Source: Reyranella sp. (lineage in GTDB: Bacteria; Pseudomonadota; Alphaproteobacteria; Reyranellales; Reyranellaceae). From it: a stretch of DNA of 5,581 bases. The stretch lies in assembly GCA_016780605.1 (NCBI GenBank), contig JADHLS010000422.1, positions 1-5,581 on the forward strand, in the 5' to 3' direction. Positions 1 through 4,571 of the stretch are shown piece by piece. Position 1 is the stretch's first letter. Each line of letters begins with the position of its first letter. The translations under genes were made by a program, and so were the position numbers. The notes beneath the pieces were generated by a model, which saw only the letters and a program-made list of their open reading frames with translations, did no database searches and was not told the origin of the DNA.

Positions 1-452
1 AGCATTTCGGGAATCTCGAAGCGCGGCACCTGATAGAAGCCGTCGGGGACGGCGCCGAGAATGTCGCTGAGCGATTCGCTCTCCTGTCGCGGCACCAGCA
101 GCATGTCGGTGTTGGTATAGAGGATCCAGCGGTTGCGCGGGTTGGAGCGGCGGAGCGCGACGTTGCGCGATTGGGCCTCGAGGGCGACCAGGTGCGTCTT
201 CAGGCGATGCCGCACATGCTGGTCCGGCCGCACGCGCAGGACGCGCATCACCTTCTTGGCCTTGTCGGTCAGGGTGTCGTGGATCGCCTCGGGAAACGTC
301 GGATGGTCGTCCGGCGTGTTGTAGTCGACGAACAGGATCTCATCGTCCGGATCGGACATGACTTCGGCCAGCGCATTGAAGCTGATCGCCGCCCGCTTGT
401 GCAGGTTGTAGCCGTGGCTGTCGTTGCGGCCATACAGGATGACGGAAAACAT
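1..452 (-). CDS. GT2-like glycosyltransferase, N-terminal part (runs off left edge)
   Basis: This frame starts at ATG 452-450 and stays open for 150 codons to the window edge, so the C-terminus is missing. Seen: an N-terminal strand SVILYGRND (residues 3-11), then HGYNLHKRAAISFNALAE, then DEILFVDYNTPDD (37-49), and later RNVALRRSNPRNRWILYTNTDMLLVP (96-121). These blocks match the GT-A order of family 2 enzymes: nucleotide-binding first strand, the acidic loop after the second strand, then the segment carrying the metal-binding DxD. Here the last position reads NTD. Known of the family: transfer of a sugar from a nucleotide-sugar to a growing glycan at the cytoplasmic membrane face. The start is supported by GAGGG at 457-461 and GAGG at 463-466 upstream. 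It lies 22 bp downstream of the TPR gene on the same strand, so it is probably the second gene of that operon. Donor and acceptor sugars cannot be told. It could be a glycosyltransferase-fold protein without activity. Confidence 0.8.
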   Translation of the reverse strand, partial: MFSVILYGRNDSHGYNLHKRAAISFNALAEVMSDPDDEILFVDYNTPDDHPTFPEAIHDTLTDKAKKVMRVLRVRPDQHVRHRLKTHLVALEAQSRNVALRRSNPRNRWILYTNTDMLLVPRQESESLSDILGAVPDGFYQVPRFEIPEM

Positions 453-466
453 GGAGCCCTCGCCTC
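453..466 (-). promoter_or_regulatory. Ribosome binding site of the glycosyltransferase gene
   Basis: On the minus strand the 22 bp between the TPR stop and the glycosyltransferase ATG contain GAGGC followed by GAGGG, the latter 4 nt from the ATG and the former about 10 nt from it. Two overlapping purine-rich Shine-Dalgarno candidates in so short a gap support ATG 452 as the real start. They also suggest that translation is initiated afresh rather than only coupled to the upstream stop. Confidence 0.55.
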
Positions 467-474
467 GGATCCGG

Positions 475-1608
475 CTATGAGCCCAGCCGGACCAATTCGT
501 TGCTGGCAGCGCCGTACTCGATCAGGGACGGCATGCCGTTGTCGACCACCTCGCGCCAGTGCCGTCGTGCGGCCGCCGGATTGCCCGCGATGGCCGCTAC
601 GCCGATCTGGAACCGCGCCTCGGCAAGCCGGCCGCGCGAATTGGCCTGCCCAAGCAGCGCCTCCTCGGCGATGTGGCCGAAATGGAAGGCGATCAGCGTC
701 GCCGGCCAGCCGGTGCCGGCGTGGCTCGCGTCCGTGCCGCCCTGCAGCCCGGCGAGCCGTCCGGCGGTCAGCCGATAGAGCAGCCAGTAGAGATTGGCCG
801 GCTCCTTGACGCACGCCAATTCGAACTCATGGAAAGCGACGCTGTGGTTGCCCTGGCGCATCGCCACGCAGGCGCGCGCCGCCGAGCTCGTCTGCGGCAG
901 GCCCTCAAGCTGGCGGCGCCAGTCGTCATTGGCCTCCGCCAAGCGGCCGAGCGCAGCGCGCGCGATGCCGCGACTATTGAGGGTCTCGCCGTCCTTGGGA
1001 TTTGCCGCCAAGACCTCGTCGAAGATCTGGATGGCCTCCTCGTGGCGACCGAGGACCAGCAAGGCCTCGCCCTTCAGGGCGAGCGCGTCGGGCTGCTTGG
1101 CATCGACCTTGAGGGCGCGCTCGTAGCTGTCCAGCGCCTCGGCGGCGCGGCCGCGGGCGAGCAGCGAGTTGCCATGCGCGAGCTGCGGCAGGATCTTGCT
1201 GCGGACGTTGTTGCGGACGAGCTCATAGGCCTCGATTTCGAAGGCGAAGTAGCCGCGGCGCCGGAAAAGATAGCGGCGGTCGGCAGCGCCGGGCGGCAGC
1301 TCGGACCACAGCCGGCGCGCCCGCTCGTACTCGGGGCGCGCCTCCTCGGAACGGCCCAGGCCGTCGAGCACCTCGGCGCGCGCCAGGACCGCGTCGGCGA
1401 GATCGGGCAACAAGGTCAGGGCGCGGTCAAAGGCGACCAACGCGCCTGGGGCATTTCCGGCGCGCATCTTCACCAAGCCGTCACGGAAGTGGGAACGCGC
1501 CTCTTGCTCATCATCGCCCGCCTTCTGGGGGACCTCGACGGACGTCGGCCGGCGCCACAGACGGGTCATTGGGGCGATCGCCGCCCGCAATATGCCGATA
1601 TCAGCCAA
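475..1608 (-). CDS. TPR-repeat protein with NlpI-like C-terminal region
   Basis: A 377-residue protein if read from TTG 1608. An ATG start at 1569 gives 364 residues and is equally possible: TTG has GAGAG about 6 nt upstream, while the ATG has no clear ribosome site. Seen: TPR-like helix pairs at about residues 37-70, 71-104, 139-172, 173-206 and 207-237. The clearest units are GRAAEALDSYERALKVDA and GRHEEAIQIFDEVLAANP, with the expected Gly/Ala spacing, and a degenerate unit follows at 240-270. Residues 301-376 (WPATLIAFHFGHIAEEALL ... ARFQIGVAAIAG ... ASNELVRLG) resemble the C-terminal helices of NlpI-type TPR proteins. There is no signal peptide or membrane segment, so it is probably cytoplasmic. 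TPR domains bind proteins. Next to a glycosyltransferase and an exporter, a scaffold or chain-length role is plausible but inferred. It is the first gene of the minus-strand pair, and its stop TAG at 475-477 precedes the glycosyltransferase by 22 bp. Confidence 0.88.
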   Translation of the reverse strand: MADIGILRAAIAPMTRLWRRPTSVEVPQKAGDDEQEARSHFRDGLVKMRAGNAPGALVAFDRALTLLPDLADAVLARAEVLDGLGRSEEARPEYERARRLWSELPPGAADRRYLFRRRGYFAFEIEAYELVRNNVRSKILPQLAHGNSLLARGRAAEALDSYERALKVDAKQPDALALKGEALLVLGRHEEAIQIFDEVLAANPKDGETLNSRGIARAALGRLAEANDDWRRQLEGLPQTSSAARACVAMRQGNHSVAFHEFELACVKEPANLYWLLYRLTAGRLAGLQGGTDASHAGTGWPATLIAFHFGHIAEEALLGQANSRGRLAEARFQIGVAAIAGNPAAARRHWREVVDNGMPSLIEYGAASNELVRLGS

Positions 1609-1700
1609 TGGCGGCTCTCGAGGTTTCGTTCCAGTCGATCAAATCAAACTACTTTCACCGCCCGTGGAGCGGCGGCAGGCGTCCGGATTCGGAAGGCGTC

Positions 1701-1729
1701 CCGCTAGCCCAACCCTCGAAGAGCGTCAA
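1701..1729 (-). promoter_or_regulatory. Possible sigma-70-like promoter for the TPR-glycosyltransferase operon
   Basis: On the minus strand TTGACG (plus 1724-1729) matches five of six bases of the -35 consensus. A 17-bp spacer leads to TAGCGG (plus 1701-1706), which matches the -10 consensus only in its first two bases. It would give a leader of roughly 85-90 nt before TTG 1608. The -35 box and spacing are good and the -10 is poor, so this is a weak call from sequence alone. Confidence 0.25.
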
Positions 1730-1743
1730 GCCGGAGCCGTAGC

Positions 1744-1757
1744 ATGCGCCAGCGCAT
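1744..1757. repeat. Short inverted repeat, candidate operator
   Basis: ATGCGC at 1744-1749 and GCGCAT at 1752-1757 form a perfect 6-bp dyad with a 2-bp centre. A weaker ACAT/ATGT dyad (1759-1762 and 1767-1770) follows at once. Lying midway between divergent genes and beside an AT-rich stretch, it has the form of a dimeric regulator site. Six-bp dyads arise by chance, so regulation is inference only. Confidence 0.3.
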
Positions 1758-1760
1758 AAC

Positions 1761-1931
1761 ATGGTAATGTATCAGCCTAATTTCGCCCTTGAGCGCCCTG
1801 GGGAAAACCCGGGCGAGACATTGTCGAGGCTACCTCCGGCCTGCCCGCTATGCTATGCGACCTCCCGCTGCCCCTCCGCTGAAAGCGCTCGCATCGCCGC
1901 ACGGCCTCGAATTGTCGTTTTACTTCAATGA
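1761..1931 (+). CDS. Possible 56-residue leader ORF coupled to the permease
   Basis: An open frame runs from ATG 1761 (a second in-frame ATG is at 1767) to TGA 1929-1931. Its stop overlaps the permease ATG at 1928 as ATGA, the usual arrangement for translational coupling. The predicted peptide begins MVMYQPNFALERPGE and contains CPLCYATSRC, giving three cysteines; I do not recognise it. For coding: the ATGA overlap, and the lack of a Shine-Dalgarno sequence before the permease start. Against: no ribosome site upstream of either ATG, and only about three fifths of third positions are G or C, well below the neighbouring genes, with GTA, CTA and TTA codons present. A frame of this length can be open by chance in GC-rich DNA. 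It may be a leader peptide or simply non-coding. Confidence 0.2.
   Translation: MVMYQPNFALERPGENPGETLSRLPPACPLCYATSRCPSAESARIAARPRIVVLLQ
1795..1814 (+). repeat. Hairpin-prone segment in the presumed permease leader
   Basis: GCCC at 1795-1798 pairs with GGGC at 1811-1814, and the GG at 1800-1801 pairs with CC at 1808-1809 across a single T/C mismatch, leaving an A-rich loop. An alternative pairing of GGG 1801-1803 with CCC 1808-1810 closes an AAAA loop. If the exporter transcript starts upstream, the RNA could form a small stable hairpin about 115 nt before the permease start. No T-run follows, so it is not a factor-independent terminator. Confidence 0.3.
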
Positions 1932-2839
1932 CTAACTTGAACAATCGCCAGCTCCCTGACGCGCGCATCATGCATATTGTCGATGGCCGCACGGTTGATC
2001 CGAAGGATTACAACTGGCTGCAACGCGTCGTCCGGTTCCTGCTGCGCCCGTTCACCGAGAGCTGGCATCATCGTGATCTGATTGCAGCGATTCTGCGACG
2101 CGAACTGCGTGAGCGGTTCAGCGGCTCGATGGCAGGCTGGGTCTGGGCCGTGGTCGCCCCGGTGATCTCACTGGTGACCTACACCATCGTGTTCGACGGC
2201 GCGGTGAAGCTGCCCAACAACGCGGAATCGAAGTCGTCCATCGACTACGCCCTGTTCGTGTTCGGCGGGTTGGTGGCCTTCAACTTCTTCACCGAGATGG
2301 CCTACCGCGCGCCGTCGCTGCTGCACGAATACGCCCACTACATCAAGCAGACGATGTTCCCGGCCGAGATGCTGCCGATCATCTCCACACTGCGCGCCAC
2401 GACCTATGCCACCATCGGCCTTGTCCTGATGCTGCTGTGCCAGCTTATCTTCGCTGGCTCGCTGCATTGGACCGTGCTGTTGCTGCCGCTATGGTTCATC
2501 CCCTTCCTGGCGTTCCTCATCGGCATCACTTGGCTGCTGTCGGCGATGGGTGCGTTCACCCGCGATACCGCCTACCTGATGATGACCATCGCGCCGGTCC
2601 TGATGTTCGCAACGCCGGTGTTCTACAGCCACGAGACGCTGAGCCCGGACGCCAGGTTCTGGATGTATGCCCTTAATGTCCTGACCGGCTTCATCGAGAT
2701 CATTCGCGACCTGGTCGTGTTCGGCAAGATTCCGAACGGCCTGGTCATCGCCTGGACGTTGTTCATCTCGATGTTCTTCTTCTGGTTCGGCTACTGGTTC
2801 TTCCGCCGCCAGCAGGACGCGATCGCCGATGTCATCTGA
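1928..2839 (+). CDS. wzm: Polysaccharide ABC exporter permease (Wzm/KpsM type)
   Basis: A 303-residue ABC-2 type permease, near the usual length for the family but with a longish N-terminus. Seen: an amphipathic N-terminal segment, then RERFSGSMAGWVWAVVAPV (61-79), the counterpart of the conserved entry into the first membrane helix of Wzm proteins. Six hydrophobic spans follow at about 71-90, 107-124, 152-177, 181-207, 215-233 and 272-292. The FATPVFYSHETLSP block (227-240) between the last helices is typical of the family. Two such subunits with two ATPase subunits form the inner-membrane channel that moves undecaprenyl-linked O-antigen or lipid-linked capsule to the periplasm. ATG 1928 overlaps the stop of a short upstream frame as ATGA and has no Shine-Dalgarno; ATG 1970 is an alternative start that would leave the membrane domain intact. 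The gene ends 11 bp inside the ATPase gene. Assignment to Wzm rather than KpsM rests mainly on the partner ATPase. Confidence 0.93.
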   Translation: MTNLNNRQLPDARIMHIVDGRTVDPKDYNWLQRVVRFLLRPFTESWHHRDLIAAILRRELRERFSGSMAGWVWAVVAPVISLVTYTIVFDGAVKLPNNAESKSSIDYALFVFGGLVAFNFFTEMAYRAPSLLHEYAHYIKQTMFPAEMLPIISTLRATTYATIGLVLMLLCQLIFAGSLHWTVLLLPLWFIPFLAFLIGITWLLSAMGAFTRDTAYLMMTIAPVLMFATPVFYSHETLSPDARFWMYALNVLTGFIEIIRDLVVFGKIPNGLVIAWTLFISMFFFWFGYWFFRRQQDAIADVI

Positions 2840-3689
2840 GCCCAACCTGGCCACCGATCAAAAGCCCTCGTTGAGGTTGCCTCAAACGGAGTCCGCAGGC
2901 GTGCCGGCAACGACGGCGCCGGAACCCGAGGTCGTGATCAGGGCCAGGCACCTCGCCAAGGCCTACAAGCTCTATGACAGCCCCAAGGACTGGGTGAAAC
3001 AGCAGTTTCTGGGCTCGGAGAAGAACCCCTACTACAAGTCGTTCTGGGCCCTGAAGGACATCAGCTTCGAGGTCCGGCGGGGCAAGAGCCTTGGCATCAT
3101 CGGCCGCAACGGCTGCGGCAAGACGACACTGCTGCAGATCGTGTGCGGCATGACGCGCCCGACCAAGGGGGAGATCTGGGTAAAGGGCCGCGTGGCGCCG
3201 GTTCTCGCGCTGGGCGCCACCTTCGACTACGAAGCGACGGGGCGGGAGAACGTCCTGATCGGTGGCGCCGTCCTCGGATTGAAGCGACATGAGGTCCTCG
3301 CCAAGTTCGATGCCATCACCGAGTTCGCCGGAATCGGCGCCTTCATGGACCAGCCCCTCAAGCTCTATTCCGCAGGCATGCGCATGCGGCTGGCCTTCGC
3401 AATCTGTGCGCATATCGATGCCGAGATCCTGATCATCGACGAGGCTTTGTCGGTCGGCGACCTCGCCTTCCAGAAGAAATGCGTCGATTGGATCGACAAC
3501 TTCCGCCGCACCGGCACGCTTCTGTTCGTCAGTCACTCGACCGCCGAGTTGTCTCATCTGTGCGAGAGCGCGATGTGGATCGACAACGGCCGCATCCGTG
3601 AGGCGGGCAGCGTCGCCGACGTCGCTCGCGGCTACCGCCGCGCGACCTTCGTCGAGAAGGACAACATGAAGCGGTTTTCAGCCGTCTGA
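2829..3689 (+). CDS. wzt: Polysaccharide ABC exporter ATPase (Wzt/KpsT type, no C-terminal glycan-binding domain)
   Basis: A 286-residue nucleotide-binding subunit. Seen: a Pro/Ala/Thr-rich, probably disordered tail (about 1-35), the core strand VVIRARHLAKAYKLY (35-49), FWALKDISFEVRRG (72-85), Walker A GRNGCGKTT (92-100), signature YSAGMRMRLAF (180-190), Walker B ILIIDE with catalytic Glu205, D-loop SVGD (208-211), and switch His236 in LLFVSHS. FWALKD, ATGREN and YSAGM are characteristic of the Wzt branch of polysaccharide and teichoic-acid exporters. It powers glycan transport through the adjacent permease. It starts inside the permease gene (ATG 2829, permease TGA 2837-2839) with AGGA at 2814-2817 as a possible ribosome site, so the two are translationally coupled. 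Wzt proteins that read a capped chain end have an additional C-terminal domain of about 150-200 residues; this one stops about 40 residues after the H-loop region. Confidence 0.94.
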   Translation: MSSEPNLATDQKPSLRLPQTESAGVPATTAPEPEVVIRARHLAKAYKLYDSPKDWVKQQFLGSEKNPYYKSFWALKDISFEVRRGKSLGIIGRNGCGKTTLLQIVCGMTRPTKGEIWVKGRVAPVLALGATFDYEATGRENVLIGGAVLGLKRHEVLAKFDAITEFAGIGAFMDQPLKLYSAGMRMRLAFAICAHIDAEILIIDEALSVGDLAFQKKCVDWIDNFRRTGTLLFVSHSTAELSHLCESAMWIDNGRIREAGSVADVARGYRRATFVEKDNMKRFSAV

Positions 3690-3707
3690 GCCCGGCTCGG
3701 GTCAGGC
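3684..3707. terminator. Possible bidirectional terminator between convergent genes
   Basis: The convergent stops (TGA 3687-3689 on plus, TGA 3704-3702 on minus) are only 12 bp apart. They lie within an imperfect inverted repeat: GTCTGA at 3684-3689 can pair with TCAGGC at 3702-3707 (one G-T pair), extended by CC 3691-3692 with GG 3699-3700 across a mismatch. A competing 4-bp stem is CCCG 3691-3694 with CGGG 3698-3701. No T-run follows on either strand, so it is not a classical intrinsic terminator. Position is the main argument. Confidence 0.25.
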
Positions 3708-4571
3708 CACGAGGCGAAGGTCAGCCGAGGCGAGGAAATCATCGGCCTGGGCATTGTCCGACCGCCGGATCCCGACGATCGTGGGGATACCTTGCCGCCT
3801 CGAGATGCAGACGCTGGGGTCGAGGTATTTCTCGGGCGCCGCGCGCCGCGCCATCGCCCTTATCTCGAGGCTAAGCCTCTCCGATTTGGTGCCGTAACCC
3901 GTGGTGAAATGCGGCGAAAACCGCGAGTGGATGGTGAGATCGCCGACGGCATAGGACGGGATCCAGAGCTTCGACGGATCCTTCAGCACATACTCGCCGC
4001 CAACATCGTCATGCGGCAGCGTGGGCAGCAGGCCGTCGGGTGCCGGCATGACGAAGCCCAGTCCTGAGATTTCCCCAGGGAAAATCCGGTTGAATGGGAT
4101 CCAAAGCGAAAACGGCGCGTCTTTCGCCACGACCTTGGCGTCCTGATGGGCGCCGACGCCGAGCATCGTATCGAAGGCTTGGCGTACTGTGCACCATTTG
4201 AGCAAGAGGACGATCTGCGAAGACCCGCAGAGATTCTCCACGACGTCCCAGATCCACGACCTGATGACCGCTGCGATGACGGTGGCGGCAGGATAGTGGC
4301 CGCGCTCGCCCAGGGACCAAGGTGCGTGCCAGGTACCGCCATAGGCTTCCCGGCCGACGCCGGCGCCCGATGGTTGGCGCGCAAGGTACCGCCGGAGCGC
4401 CTCCCCTTGCGCGGCGAGCAGGTCGGACGGCAATGCCTCCTTCAGCTGCACGACGCCGAACTGGGCGTAGGCGGCGCCAATATCTGAAGCCGGGGCTTGG
4501 CGCGTAAAGGAGAGAGCGTGGCGATCCTGAGTGACCTCGGGATGGCGCTCGAGAAGTTGCTGGTAGTTCAC
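3702..4571 (-). CDS. Phytanoyl-CoA dioxygenase-like Fe(II)/2-oxoglutarate oxygenase
   Basis: A 289-residue protein resembling the PhyH superfamily in length and motif order. Seen: a start-of-domain segment AYAQFGVVQLKEALPSDLLAAQ (34-55), an iron-binding HxD at His142-Gln143-Asp144 in GAHQDAKVV, a strand SLWIPFN (155-161), then GDLTIHSRFSPHFTTGYG (210-227), which carries the probable distal iron ligand His221 (His215 is the alternative). Arg232 in SERLSLEIRA is the likely 2-oxoglutarate-binding Arg, 11 residues after His221 as expected. The family hydroxylates small molecules, lipids or sugar and amino-acid moieties, consuming O2 and 2-oxoglutarate. No signal peptide is seen, so it is probably cytosolic. 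The start is GTG 4571-4569, overlapping the upstream kinase stop as GTGA, with no good ribosome site; translation by reinitiation is likely. It is convergent with the ATPase gene. The substrate is unknown; context suggests a glycan precursor or substituent. Other members of the superfamily with different substrates fit equally well. Confidence 0.78.
   Translation of the reverse strand: MNYQQLLERHPEVTQDRHALSFTRQAPASDIGAAYAQFGVVQLKEALPSDLLAAQGEALRRYLARQPSGAGVGREAYGGTWHAPWSLGERGHYPAATVIAAVIRSWIWDVVENLCGSSQIVLLLKWCTVRQAFDTMLGVGAHQDAKVVAKDAPFSLWIPFNRIFPGEISGLGFVMPAPDGLLPTLPHDDVGGEYVLKDPSKLWIPSYAVGDLTIHSRFSPHFTTGYGTKSERLSLEIRAMARRAAPEKYLDPSVCISRRQGIPTIVGIRRSDNAQADDFLASADLRLVA

Larger units (their letters stand above)
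1609..1927. other. Divergent intergenic region between TPR and exporter genes
   Basis: About 320 bp lie between the divergent TPR and permease genes and should hold promoters for both. Seen: a relatively AT-rich island at about 1756-1784, a 6-bp inverted repeat at 1744-1757, a short ACAT/ATGT dyad at 1759-1770, a hairpin-prone segment at 1795-1814, a tandem TCAAA repeat at 1639-1648, and an adjacent CTATG repeat at 1848-1857. No strong sigma-70 promoter is evident for the plus strand. A partial match for the minus strand is listed separately. A 56-codon open frame occupies 1761-1931. Nothing here looks like a tRNA, a known riboswitch or an insertion sequence. Confidence 0.6.

Noticed and set aside
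171..814. Overlapping open frames on both strands around the glycosyltransferase-TPR junction
   Set aside because: They read across the junction in frames with no motifs. The glycosyltransferase (ATG 452) and TPR reading frames account for the region, with a ribosome site between them.
1639..1648. Tandem TCAAA repeat upstream of the TPR gene
   Set aside because: Two copies of a 5-bp word is not enough to argue for a regulatory or repeat element.
559..1707. A plus-strand open frame of 382 codons opposite the TPR gene
   Set aside because: Its codons are exact reverse complements of the TPR gene's codons, so it stays open merely because TTA, CTA and TCA are rare in this GC-rich gene. The product has no recognisable domain, while the minus strand encodes clear TPR units.
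1848..1857. CTATG tandem repeat containing TATGCT as a -10 element for the exporter
   Set aside because: The nearest -35-like TTGTCG (1821-1826) is 22 bp upstream, too far for a normal sigma-70 promoter, and no better partner was found.
1777..1992. A 71-codon minus-strand frame across the intergenic region and the start of the permease gene
   Set aside because: It overlaps the permease start on the opposite strand, has no ribosome site, and shows no recognisable protein features.
2832..3557. A minus-strand open frame of 241 codons opposite the ATPase gene
   Set aside because: It mirrors a gene with every ABC ATPase motif present, and its product is an Asp/Arg/Gly-rich sequence without domain features.
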